The position numbers and the translations under genes are program-made. 64,000 bases of DNA, taken from contig CAZCAC010000005.1 of NCBI GenBank assembly GCA_964496575.1, forward strand, positions 62,001-126,000. The letters run 5' to 3'. Source of the stretch: CAZCAC01 sp964496575. Lineage in GTDB: Bacteria > Planctomycetota > UBA1135 > GCA-002686595. Positions within the stretch are counted from its first letter, which is position 1, and the number at the start of each line of letters is the position of its first letter. Of the stretch, positions 35,075 to 43,575 are shown piece after piece. The notes under the pieces are model-generated. The model was not told the origin of the DNA, made no database searches, and was given only the letters and a program-made list of their open reading frames with translations.

Positions 35075-36531
35075 CAGCCCTGGTTCCCTTCGAGGTCGAC
35101 GGCCGGGAGGAAGATCTCGACGCGGAACCCGCCGCCGTCCTCGTTCTGCAGGTGGACCCGCCCGCCGTGCAGATCGGCCACGCTGTGCACCAGGGCGAGC
35201 CCGAGCCCGTTGCCCCGATCGACGCTCTTGGTGCTGTAGAAGAGATCGGAGACGCGGTCGAGCTGGGCCGGGTCGACTCCGGGGCCGTCGTCGACGACCC
35301 GGAGCATGACCTCCGCGCCGGCGCGCGAGAGACTCACCTCGATGAACCCGCCGTCGCGATGCTCCTCGAGCGCGTCGAGAGAGTTGACCAGGAGGTTCAG
35401 GACCGCCTGGCCGAGCTCCGAGGGGAGCCCCTGGACGACGTGGTTCTCGTCGTCGGTGCTCTGCTTCAGCTCGACGCCCTGCTTCTCGGCGCGGTGTCGC
35501 ACCAGGTCGATCGCGTCGCGCACCGGCTCGTCCAGCGAGACCGGCGCGAGCTCCGACTGGCGAGGGGTCAGGCGCAGGAGCTTGGTCACCGTACCCTGGA
35601 TTCGCTCCAGGCCGCCGCGCAGGAGGTCGTGGTAGCGCGCTCGCCTCCCGGCGGGAAGGCCTTCTCGCTCGAGCACGTCGGCCGCGTTGATCAGCCCGCC
35701 CAGCGGATTGTTGATCTCGTGCGCGATCCCCGCCGCCAGCTCCCCCATCGCCGCCAGCCGCCGCTGCCGCATCGCCGCCGCCTCCGCATGGTAGGCCTTG
35801 CGCGTCGCGCTCTCCACCTCCTCCTCGAGGTGCTCGTGGAAGGTGCGCACCTCGGAGGCCATGGTGTTGAAGGTGGAGATCAGATCGGCGAGCTCGTCCT
35901 TGTGCCGCGGGTGCTCGACGCGTACCGAGAGGTCCCCGTCGCGCAGGTCGCGCGCCCCGCGGGCGAGGCGGCTGACCGGCTGGAGCACGTAGCGGCGCAG
36001 CACGGTGAAGGTGCCCAGGAAGAGCAGCAGCGTCGAGGCGAAGAACCAGGGGAGCAGGTCCTTCCACAGCGCGGTGTGATCGATCTGCTGGTCGACCCGG
36101 AACCAGCAGCCCCCCCAGAGGTTCCCCTGGATGTCGACGACGGGTACCGCCAGCCCCCCCGCGCTCTCGATCGCTCGATCCAGCTCGACCGCCCGCGCGA
36201 GGTCCGCCTCGATCGCCTCCCGATCGAAGTCCTGGGCGCGCCTCGCGCAGCCCACCGGGTTGAGGGAGACCCCCCGGGGACTCAGGTCCAGGATGATCGC
36301 GTCGGCGAACACGTCCCAGTTGGGCCAGTTGAGGATCTGCGCCACGTTCAGCTCCCGGTCGGAGGCGATCGAGTAGCGCAGGTTGTCGGCCTGTCGCTCG
36401 GCGTCCTGCCGCTGCTCCTCGGCCCGGTCCGAGGCGATCTTCTGCGAGAGGTAGTAGACCCCCGCGGCGAAGACCAGCACGTTGGCCGCCGCGATCAGGG
36501 AGAGGATGCGCAGGCGCAGGGAGATCCTCAA
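35074..36531 (-). CDS. Sensor histidine kinase
   Basis: A 485-residue membrane sensor kinase. The TTG at 36531 is chosen because GAGGAG lies seven bases upstream and the product starts with a normal membrane anchor (RILSLIAAANVLVFAAGVYY); earlier starts give low-complexity sequence. The periplasmic sensor spans about residues 30-170, with a CHASE4-like pattern (NWPNWDVFADAI). A second span and a HAMP domain follow. The H-box is GIAHEINNPLGG. The ATPase domain has NSLDALEE, DDGPGVDP and GNGLGLAL. No response regulator is adjacent; the gene is coupled instead to two CNNM-type transporters, suggesting ion or envelope sensing. Confidence 0.9.
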   Translation of the reverse strand: MRISLRLRILSLIAAANVLVFAAGVYYLSQKIASDRAEEQRQDAERQADNLRYSIASDRELNVAQILNWPNWDVFADAIILDLSPRGVSLNPVGCARRAQDFDREAIEADLARAVELDRAIESAGGLAVPVVDIQGNLWGGCWFRVDQQIDHTALWKDLLPWFFASTLLLFLGTFTVLRRYVLQPVSRLARGARDLRDGDLSVRVEHPRHKDELADLISTFNTMASEVRTFHEHLEEEVESATRKAYHAEAAAMRQRRLAAMGELAAGIAHEINNPLGGLINAADVLEREGLPAGRRARYHDLLRGGLERIQGTVTKLLRLTPRQSELAPVSLDEPVRDAIDLVRHRAEKQGVELKQSTDDENHVVQGLPSELGQAVLNLLVNSLDALEEHRDGGFIEVSLSRAGAEVMLRVVDDGPGVDPAQLDRVSDLFYSTKSVDRGNGLGLALVHSVADLHGGRVHLQNEDGGGFRVEIFLPAVDLEGNQG

Positions 36532-36813
36532 CGGAGCGCTCCTCGGCCCGGCGGCATCGCGGCGAGGGCCGCGCCGGAATCGGGGTCCGGACTTGGTTCG
36601 GTTCGAGGCATCGGGTGGGCCCTTCACATTTAGACGGAGTCGGGGACCGATCTCAAGCGGGGAGCGCCCTCTCCGTCGAGCTCGACCTCGAGTCCGCCCA
36701 CGCACACCGCTCCCCTCCTCGGTTGAGAGGAGGCGGAGCGGGTGGATGGGGCGATCTTCCTAGCGGCTGAGCCGCCGGGAGTCACCGGGAATGTCCGCGG
36801 GCCGAGCGGCCCG

Positions 36814-37206
36814 CTAGGTCAGCGGCACGCCCTTGTGGCCGTAGCAGAGGATCCCGCCGTGGCCTTCCTTGCGGATCAGGCGGAACTCGAGATCGAGCTC
36901 CATCCCCGGCAGAACCTTCGAGGAGTCGCAGTCGACGACCTGGACCATCATCCGGGCCTTCTCGGGGGTCTCCACGATGGCCATGGCGAACGGCGCTTCC
37001 ATGATGAAATCGTCCGCGGGCGTGTGGACCACCGTCGAGGTGATCACCGTCCCTTTCGGGGTGAGGTGGAACAGCTCGTGCTCCTCGGAGCGACAGGCCG
37101 GGCACAGCGGGCGGGGCGGGTAGGAGACCTTGCCACACTTGGTGCAGCGGCTCGCTTCGAGACGGTAGAGCGCGGGCAGCTCGCGGATGTACTTCGGACT
37201 GGTCAT
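36814..37206 (-). CDS. DUF35 OB-fold zinc-ribbon protein
   Basis: A 130-residue DUF35 protein. The zinc ribbon has CTKCGK near residue 21 and CPAC near residue 35; an OB-fold follows with GTVITSTVVHTPADDF and a final GILCYGHKGVPLT. In archaea such proteins bind the CoA moieties of acetoacetyl-CoA thiolase and HMG-CoA synthase and hold the two enzymes together so that the intermediate is channelled. The thiolase and HMG-CoA synthase genes lie immediately upstream, five bases from it, so the same role is very likely here. Confidence 0.92.
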   Translation of the reverse strand: MTSPKYIRELPALYRLEASRCTKCGKVSYPPRPLCPACRSEEHELFHLTPKGTVITSTVVHTPADDFIMEAPFAMAIVETPEKARMMVQVVDCDSSKVLPGMELDLEFRLIRKEGHGGILCYGHKGVPLT

Positions 37207-37211
37207 GACTC

Positions 37212-38360
37212 TTACGCCCTCCTGAGAATGTGGACCAGGGAGCTGGCCCCGGATCCGCCCATGTTCTGGGCGAGTCCGACCTTGGCACCGTCGACTTGAC
37301 GATCACCCGACTCGCCGCGGAGCTGTTCGAAGATCTCGATCGCCTGGGCGATCCCGGTCGCGCCGACCGGGTGCCCCTTCGACTTGAGACCGCCGCTGGT
37401 GTTGACCGGGATCCGACCGCCGATGGTGGTCGCACCCTCGCGAGTGGCCTTGCCGGCCATGCCCCGCTCGACGAGGCCGAGCGCCTCGACGCAGCAGAGC
37501 TCGGCGATGGCGAAGCAATCGTGCACCTCGGCGACGTCGATGTCGCCGGGCGAGACGCCCGCCATCTCGTAGGCGCGCTCCGCGGAGAGCTGGACCGAGT
37601 CGAGGAACGAGGGATCGACCCGGTCGTGGAGCGCGATCGTCGAGGTGGCCGCGCCGACGCCGGTGATCTCGACCGGCTTGTCGGTGTACTTGTCCGCCTG
37701 GTCCAGCGGACAGAGGATCAGCGCCGCCCCACCGTCACTCACCGGGGAGCAGTGCAGGAGGCGCAGCGGGTCGGCGACCATCGTCGAGTTCTTCACCTCC
37801 TCGAGCCCCACCAGGCGGGGGAACTGCGCCTTCGGGTTCATCGAGCCGTGCTGGTGGTTCTTGACCGGCACCGCGGCGAGGTCGTCCTCGGTGGTGCCGT
37901 GCACGGCCATGTGCGCGCGGGCGATCATCGCGTAGAGCCCGGGGAAGGTCACCCCGTGGTAGCCCTCGGTCTCCTGATCGGCCGCGGTGGCCAGGATCGC
38001 GGTCACGTCGCCACCGTCGTTCATCTTCTCGACGCCCGAGGCGATGACGATGTCGCTGGCGCCCGAGGCCACCTCGAAGTAGGCGGTCCGCAGGGCGGCA
38101 CCTCCCGAGGCGCAGGCGGACTCGACGCGCGTCGCGGGCACACCGGCCAGGCCGAGGTGGTCGGCGAACAGCGGGCCGAGGTGCTCCTGGCCGACGAACT
38201 GACCGCCGGACATGTTCCCGGCGTAGATCGAATCGACCGTCTCGATCCCGGCGTTCTTCATCGCCTCGTTCGCCGCGTCGCGGAACAGATCGCGAAGGCT
38301 CTTGTCCCAGACTTCGCCGAAGCGGGTCATTCCCGCAGCTACTATTGCTACTTTTCGCAT
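37212..38360 (-). CDS. Acetyl-CoA acetyltransferase (SCP2/archaeal-type thiolase)
   Basis: A 382-residue thiolase of the SCP2/archaeal type. The nucleophilic Cys lies in VESACASGGAALR near residue 84, and the His of the second catalytic site in GLKSKGHPVGATG. The C-terminal motif NMGGSGASSLVHIL lacks the second Cys of classical thiolases, as is usual for this branch. It condenses two acetyl-CoA to acetoacetyl-CoA. The ATG at 38360 follows the HMG-CoA synthase stop by 14 bases, and DUF35 starts five bases after its own stop, so the three make one operon. The biological direction is most likely toward the mevalonate route. Confidence 0.92.
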   Translation of the reverse strand: MRKVAIVAAGMTRFGEVWDKSLRDLFRDAANEAMKNAGIETVDSIYAGNMSGGQFVGQEHLGPLFADHLGLAGVPATRVESACASGGAALRTAYFEVASGASDIVIASGVEKMNDGGDVTAILATAADQETEGYHGVTFPGLYAMIARAHMAVHGTTEDDLAAVPVKNHQHGSMNPKAQFPRLVGLEEVKNSTMVADPLRLLHCSPVSDGGAALILCPLDQADKYTDKPVEITGVGAATSTIALHDRVDPSFLDSVQLSAERAYEMAGVSPGDIDVAEVHDCFAIAELCCVEALGLVERGMAGKATREGATTIGGRIPVNTSGGLKSKGHPVGATGIAQAIEIFEQLRGESGDRQVDGAKVGLAQNMGGSGASSLVHILRRA

Positions 38361-38374
38361 GACTACACCTCCGT

Positions 38375-39421
38375 TCAGTCGTTGAGGATGATCTTCTCGC
38401 GGTACTTCGCGTACTGACCGTAGGTCAGGTAGCGACGCGGGTTGTCCAGGAACGAGCGCACCGTCGGCGCGAGGTCGCGTTTCTGGGGCAACAGGTCGGT
38501 CGCCTCGAAGACGAAGGAGTCGCTCCCCGCGCCCGAGCCGAAGGACGTGATCAGGATCTTGTCGCCGGGATTCGCGACGTCGAGCACCGCGGCCAGACCG
38601 GTCGGTGAGGAGCCCGAGTAGGTGTTCCCCATCTTGTTGACGACCCAGCCGGTCTGCATCTGCTCGCTGGTGAAGCCCATCTTCTTGCCCGCGGTGAGCG
38701 GGAACTTGCCGTTGGGCATGTGGAAGATCGCGTACGCGAAGTCTTCGGGCTTCAGGCCGGTCTTGTCGAGGATCCCCTTGGTCGCCGACATGACGTGCTT
38801 GAAGTACGCCGGCTCGCCGGTGAAGCGTCCGCCGTGCATCGGGTAGAAGCGCCCTTCACGCCGCCAGAAATCGGGGGTGTCGGAGGTGAAGGAGTAGGTC
38901 TCCAGCGTGTCGGCCAGGATGTTTTCCTTGCCGAAGATGAACGCGCTGCCCCCCGCCGAGGCGGAGAACTCGAGAGCGTCGTTCGCGGCACCCTGCGAGG
39001 TGTCCGCGCCGATCCCCATCGCGTACTCGACGCGGCCGGAGTCGACCAGCGAGAGGGCGACGAACATCGTCTCCGTGCCCGCCTTGCAGGCGAACTCGAA
39101 GTCGGCGACGTGCAGATCGTTTCCGAGGCCCAGCGCCTCGCCGACCACCGTGCCGCTCGGCTTCACCGCGTACGGGTGCGATTCCGAGCCGATGTAGAGG
39201 GCGCCGATCTTCGTCGGATCGATCCCTGCCCGGGCGAGAGCGGAGCGTCCCGCGGACACCGAGATGGTGATGGTGTCCTCATCGATCGCGGGGACCGATT
39301 TTTCCTCGAGGAGCAATCCGCGCTGGATCGAGCCGGGGTCCTTGCCCCACTGCTTGGCGATCTCCTCCGATGTGATCCTGTTGCGGGGTATGAACGCCCC
39401 GTAGCCTACGATTCCAGACAT
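38375..39421 (-). CDS. Hydroxymethylglutaryl-CoA synthase, archaeal type
   Basis: A 348-residue HMG-CoA synthase. The start is the ATG at 39421 (MSGIVGYGAFIPRNRI), preceded by GGAGGAGG. The active-site Cys is in EFACKAGTETMFVAL near residue 112, the catalytic Glu in YIGSESHPYAVKP, and the His in FHMPNGKFPLT. Length matches the archaeal enzymes (about 345-350) rather than the longer eukaryotic/Gram-positive type. It condenses acetoacetyl-CoA with acetyl-CoA. It leads an operon with thiolase and DUF35. HMG-CoA reductase is not in the window, so a mevalonate pathway is probable but not proven; a polyketide-type use is the alternative. Confidence 0.93.
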   Translation of the reverse strand: MSGIVGYGAFIPRNRITSEEIAKQWGKDPGSIQRGLLLEEKSVPAIDEDTITISVSAGRSALARAGIDPTKIGALYIGSESHPYAVKPSGTVVGEALGLGNDLHVADFEFACKAGTETMFVALSLVDSGRVEYAMGIGADTSQGAANDALEFSASAGGSAFIFGKENILADTLETYSFTSDTPDFWRREGRFYPMHGGRFTGEPAYFKHVMSATKGILDKTGLKPEDFAYAIFHMPNGKFPLTAGKKMGFTSEQMQTGWVVNKMGNTYSGSSPTGLAAVLDVANPGDKILITSFGSGAGSDSFVFEATDLLPQKRDLAPTVRSFLDNPRRYLTYGQYAKYREKIILND

Positions 39422-39615
39422 GGCCTCCTCCAGGAAACGAGTTTTGGAATTAGGCCGCTGAGGGTATCCGGAGCGCATTGCGGTCTCAACCCCGCACGAG
39501 GACACCGCCTCGATCGGACCGGCGCAGACCCCGCCCGATTAGTTCGTACCCCGACGCAGGAGGGCATTCCGCGGGGGCTCGGATGCGCGGCCCGTTCCTC
39601 GCCGCCGGCCCGCGT

Positions 39616-40782
39616 CTACATGTTCCCCAGCTGGCTCATGATCTCCAGCAGCGGCATGAACAGCGCCACGACGATGAACCCCACCATCCCGGCGATGACC
39701 ACCAGGAGGAGCGGCTCGAGCAGCTTGAACATCGCCTCGATCCGGCGATCGACCTGCACCTCGTAGGCGTCGGCGACCTTCATCAGCATCCGATCGAGCT
39801 CGCCGGTCTCCTCGCCGACGTCGACCATGTTCACCACGAGGTCGTCGAAGAGTCCCGACTCCCCCATCGGACGCGCCAGGCCTTCCCCTTCGCGCACCGT
39901 ACGGCGTACGTCCTCGATCGCCTCGCGCAGAACGTCGTTGCCGGTCGAGTCGCGCACGATCTCCAGCGCGTCGATGTGCGGAACGCCCGCCTGGATCAGC
40001 GTGCCGAAGGTGCGCGAGAAGCCGGCGACCAGGGAGTTCGCGACCACCGAGCCGATCAACGGCAGCTTCAGCGACCACTTGTGCATCCGGTAGCGATAGC
40101 GCCCGGGGACCTTCATCAGGGAGCTGTGCCCCACGAAGAGCAGGATCGGTATGCCGAAGACGATGTACCAGTACTGGACCGCGAAGTCGGAGATGTCCAG
40201 CAGGACCTGCGTCACCTGGGGCAGGTCGACGTTGAAGGAGTCGAAGATCTCCTTGAAGCGCGGGATGACGAAGACGATCACCGCCGACATCACCGCGATC
40301 GCCACGATGAAGATCACCGTGGGATAGATCATCGCCCCGCGCACGTTGGCGCGGATCTCCGCGGCCTTCTCGCGAAAGGTCGCCAGGCGGTTGAGGATGG
40401 CGTCGAGCACGCCGCCCGCCTCGCCGGCCCGCACCATGGCGGTGTAGAGCTCGTCGAAGACCGCCTCGTGCTTGGCCATCGCCTCCGAGACGGGCGTGCC
40501 CGCGGAGACGTCCTCGACGAGGTCCTGCAGCACCAGCTTGAACGGCCCCGGTCGCGTCTGCCCCTCGAGGATCGAGAGCGCCTTCACCACCGGGATCCCC
40601 GCCTCGCTCAGCGTCGACAGCTGGACGGTGAAGTCGGTGATCAGCTGGCCGCGGATGCGCCCCCAGCGGGGACCACCCTTCGACCTCTTCGCGCCGGGAG
40701 AGGAGGCGGTGGAGGTGGAGGTGGAGGCGGCGGATGAAGGCGCGGCGGCGCCGGCGGAGGTTCTTCGGATTCTCTTGGCCAT
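39616..40782 (-). CDS. pilC: Type IV pilus/type II secretion inner-membrane protein (PilC/GspF)
   Basis: A 388-residue platform protein of the PilC/GspF family, which the assembly ATPases turn or push to polymerise pilins. It has an N-terminal Ser/Thr/Ala-rich linker of about 45 residues, then two repeats of the T2SSF domain. The first has FTVQLSTLSEAGIPVVKALS, and the second has FSRTFGTLIQAGVPHIDALE. Three membrane spans are evident (for example GAMIYPTVIFIVAIAVMSAV). The ATG at 40782 follows the PilB-like gene by 35 bases. Together with two PilB/GspE-type ATPases and PilT this is a pilus motor operon. The gene name is by family; GspF is possible. Confidence 0.9.
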   Translation of the reverse strand: MAKRIRRTSAGAAAPSSAASTSTSTASSPGAKRSKGGPRWGRIRGQLITDFTVQLSTLSEAGIPVVKALSILEGQTRPGPFKLVLQDLVEDVSAGTPVSEAMAKHEAVFDELYTAMVRAGEAGGVLDAILNRLATFREKAAEIRANVRGAMIYPTVIFIVAIAVMSAVIVFVIPRFKEIFDSFNVDLPQVTQVLLDISDFAVQYWYIVFGIPILLFVGHSSLMKVPGRYRYRMHKWSLKLPLIGSVVANSLVAGFSRTFGTLIQAGVPHIDALEIVRDSTGNDVLREAIEDVRRTVREGEGLARPMGESGLFDDLVVNMVDVGEETGELDRMLMKVADAYEVQVDRRIEAMFKLLEPLLLVVIAGMVGFIVVALFMPLLEIMSQLGNM

Positions 40783-40817
40783 CGAGTCGACTCGGGGTGC
40801 TTGGTGTCGGGCGTAGG

Positions 40818-42485
40818 TTACGTGGTGGTCTCCCTCAGGACCTCCTCGATGGTGGTCCGTCCCTCGAGCACCGCCTGGAGCCCGCTCTGGCGCAGGGTGT
40901 TCATGCCGCGCCGGATCGACATGTCGCGCAGGTCCCCCGCCGAGGCGCCGTCGAGGACCGCCCGCTTGATCTGGTCCTCGAGGAGCAGGATCTCGAAGAT
41001 CGCCGTCCGGCCGAGGTAGCCGGTGTGGTGGCAGTCGGGGCACCCCTTCCCATAGTAGAAGGTCGACCCGCGCAGGTTCTGCGCGTCGGGGCCGAACTCC
41101 ATCAGGATCTCCTCGTCGGGCTCGTAGGCGGTCCGACAGCTCCGGCAGATCGTGCGCACCAGGCGCTGGGCGACGATCGCCTCGAGGGTGGCGGAGATCA
41201 GGAACGGCTGGATCCCCATGTCGATCAGCCGGGTGATGGTGCTGGGCGCGTCGTTGGTGTGCACGGTCGAGAAGACCAGGTGTCCGGTCAGGCTCGCCTC
41301 GACGGCGGTCACCGCGGTCTCGTGGTCGCGAATCTCCCCCACCAGGATCTTGTCGGGGTCCTGGCGCAGGACGGAGCGCAGCACCGCCGCGTAGGTGACG
41401 CCGATGTCGTGATTGACCGGGACCTGCACGATCCCCTCGATGTCGTACTCGACCGGGTCCTCGGCGGTGATGATCTTGATGTCCGGCTGGTTCGCCTCCT
41501 GCAACATCGCGTAGAGCGTCGTGGTCTTGCCCGAGCCGGTCGGCCCGGTGACCAGACATATGCCGTGCGGCAGCGCCGTCAGCGACGAGAGCGACCGCTC
41601 CTCTTCCGGCTGCAGGCCGAGGGCGCTGAGTTCGAGGTTGACCGCCGAGCGGTCGAGGATCCGGAGGACGCACCCCTCCCCGGAGACCCCCGGCAGGGTC
41701 GCGACCCGCAGGTCGACGGGACGGCCGTCGATCGAGAGCTCGATGCGACCGTCCTGCGGCACGCGCGTCTCGGTGATGTCGAGGCTGCTCATCACCTTGA
41801 TCCGCGAGATCAGGGGCAGCGCGAGGTGCGGCGGCGGCGCCTCGACCTGATACAGCGAACCGTCGACCCGGTAGCGGACCCGGAACTCCTCGGGAAAGAC
41901 CTCGAAGTGGATGTCGCTCGCGCGGTCACGAATCGCGCGATGCAGGAGCGAGTTGAGCAGTCGCGCGACCGGCTGGCTCGCCGCCGCGCTCTCGGGATCG
42001 GCCCCGGACACCGCGGCGGAGGCGGCGGCGATCGCGTCCGCCAGCGAGGTTTCCTCGCCGTAGTGCTCGAGCACCGCGGTCTTGATCACCTCGGCGTCGG
42101 CGACCGCCCCGCGCACCTCCTTGCCGGTGCGGAAGGAGAGGTCCTCGAGCACCGCGGTGTTGAGCGGGTCGCCGATCACGACGGTCAGGACGTCCCCCTC
42201 GAGACGAACCGGGAGAACGCCGTAGGCGTGGGCGGTCGAGGAATCGACCAGCTCCAGCGCCGAGTCCTGCGGGGTGGTGGCGGCGAGGTCGATCGACTCC
42301 ATCCCCGCCTGCTCGGCGAGGGCCGCGACCACGTCGTTCTGGGTGCAGTAGCCGAGGGCGACGAGGCACTGACCGATCAGCCCGCCGTGGCGCCGCTGCT
42401 CGGCGAGCGCCGCCTGGATCTGACCCTCGCGCACCGTACCGCGCGCCTTGAGGATCTGACCGAGGAGTCTTCTGCCCTGGCTCAC
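40818..42485 (-). CDS. pilB: PilB/GspE-family assembly ATPase (first)
   Basis: A 555-residue hexameric assembly ATPase. The N-terminal MshEN-like domain (LLGQILKARGTVREGQIQAA) is followed by the catalytic half with Walker A GPTGSGKT, the Asp box (TAEDPVEYDIEG), Walker B (ILVGEIRDHETA) and the His box (HLVFSTVHTNDA). The tetra-Cys zinc site, CRSC and CPDC, lies near residue 465-500. The start is GTG at 42485, overlapping the PilT stop as GTGA. It drives pilin polymerisation. The alternative name is GspE; the adjacent PilT and PilC favour type IV pili. Confidence 0.92.
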   Translation of the reverse strand: MSQGRRLLGQILKARGTVREGQIQAALAEQRRHGGLIGQCLVALGYCTQNDVVAALAEQAGMESIDLAATTPQDSALELVDSSTAHAYGVLPVRLEGDVLTVVIGDPLNTAVLEDLSFRTGKEVRGAVADAEVIKTAVLEHYGEETSLADAIAAASAAVSGADPESAAASQPVARLLNSLLHRAIRDRASDIHFEVFPEEFRVRYRVDGSLYQVEAPPPHLALPLISRIKVMSSLDITETRVPQDGRIELSIDGRPVDLRVATLPGVSGEGCVLRILDRSAVNLELSALGLQPEEERSLSSLTALPHGICLVTGPTGSGKTTTLYAMLQEANQPDIKIITAEDPVEYDIEGIVQVPVNHDIGVTYAAVLRSVLRQDPDKILVGEIRDHETAVTAVEASLTGHLVFSTVHTNDAPSTITRLIDMGIQPFLISATLEAIVAQRLVRTICRSCRTAYEPDEEILMEFGPDAQNLRGSTFYYGKGCPDCHHTGYLGRTAIFEILLLEDQIKRAVLDGASAGDLRDMSIRRGMNTLRQSGLQAVLEGRTTIEEVLRETTT

Positions 42486-43534
42486 AGGCGTGACTCCAGG
42501 TCCTTCCGGTCCTGCGCGCTGTCCAGCGCGACGCCGACGTCGATCATGTCGGTGCGGGCCAGGTCGAGCAGGAAGTCGTCGAGCGTGATCATCCCCAGCC
42601 GCCGCGAGGTCTGGATCGTCGACTGGATCTTGGCGGTCTCGTTCTTGCGCACCAGGTTGGCGATCGCCGGTGTCATCAGCATCACCTCGAACGCCGCCAC
42701 CCGGCCCCGGCCGCCCTTCCTGGGCAGCAGCACCTGCGAGATCACCGCCTCCAGCGACACGGAGAGCTGCGCGCGGATCTGCTCCTGCTGGTTGCTCGGG
42801 AAGGCGTCGATGATCCGGTTGACCGTGCGCGCGCTGCCCGTCGTGTGCAGCGAGCCGAAGACGAGGTGCCCCGTCTCCGCCGCCGTGATCGCCGCGGAGA
42901 TCGTGTCGAGGTCGCGCATCTCGCCGAGCAGGATGACGTCGGGGTCCTGCCGCAGCGCGCGGCGCATCGCCTCGGGGAAGCTCGGCACGTCGGTGCCGAC
43001 CTCGCGCTGCGAGACGATCCCGACCTGATGCGAGTGGAAGTACTCGATCGGGTCCTCGATGGTGACGATGTGCCGCGAGAGGTTCTGGTTGACCCAGTCG
43101 AGCATCGTCGCCAGCGTCGTCGTCTTGCCCGAGCCCGTGGGGCCGGTGACCAGCACCAGGCCGCGGGGCAGGCGCAGGAGCTCCTTGGCCTGCTCGGGCA
43201 AGCCGATCTGCTCGAAGGTCAGGAGCTTCGAGGGGATCAGGCGCAGCACCGCCGAAAAGCGGCTGCGCTGGCGGTAGACGCTGACCCGGAAGCGGTTGCC
43301 GTCGTCGTGCGCGGCGCCGAAGTCGGTGGTGCCGACCTCGTTCACCTCCTTCCAGTGCTTCTCGTCGCACAGCTCCCGGGCGTAGGCCTCGGTGTCGGGG
43401 TCCTCGAGGACCGGTCGCTCCATCGAGATCAGCGTCCCGTCGACTCGGGCCACGGGGGGACGGCCGGGGTTCAGGTGCAGGTCGGACGCCCCGCGGGCGA
43501 CGATCTCGCTCATCAGCTCGTGGATTCCGGTCAC
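42482..43534 (-). CDS. pilT: Type IV pilus retraction ATPase PilT
   Basis: A 350-residue PilT, which depolymerises pili for twitching and DNA uptake. The N-terminal segment GIHELMSEIVARGASDLHLNPG is the classic PilT opening; the GTG at 43534 has AGGAG six bases upstream. Walker A is GPTGSGKT, the Asp box TIEDPIEYFHSHQ, Walker B LLGEMRDLDTI, and the His box HLVFGSLHTTGSA. The PilT-specific AIRNLIRE-like helix appears as AIANLVRKNETAKI. A GTG at 43579 that overlaps the upstream stop as GTGA would add 15 residues. It lies between two PilB-like ATPases. Confidence 0.94.
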   Translation of the reverse strand: MTGIHELMSEIVARGASDLHLNPGRPPVARVDGTLISMERPVLEDPDTEAYARELCDEKHWKEVNEVGTTDFGAAHDDGNRFRVSVYRQRSRFSAVLRLIPSKLLTFEQIGLPEQAKELLRLPRGLVLVTGPTGSGKTTTLATMLDWVNQNLSRHIVTIEDPIEYFHSHQVGIVSQREVGTDVPSFPEAMRRALRQDPDVILLGEMRDLDTISAAITAAETGHLVFGSLHTTGSARTVNRIIDAFPSNQQEQIRAQLSVSLEAVISQVLLPRKGGRGRVAAFEVMLMTPAIANLVRKNETAKIQSTIQTSRRLGMITLDDFLLDLARTDMIDVGVALDSAQDRKDLESRL

Positions 43535-43575
43535 GCTCGACTCCTCGCTCGATTGGTCTCTCTCGGGTTCACTCT

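Noticed and set aside
40818..43370. An 850-codon frame covering PilB and part of PilT
   Set aside because: Its N-terminal half is a shadow frame of PilT with Arg/Gly/Ala-rich sequence; the true PilB start overlaps the PilT stop at 42482-42485.
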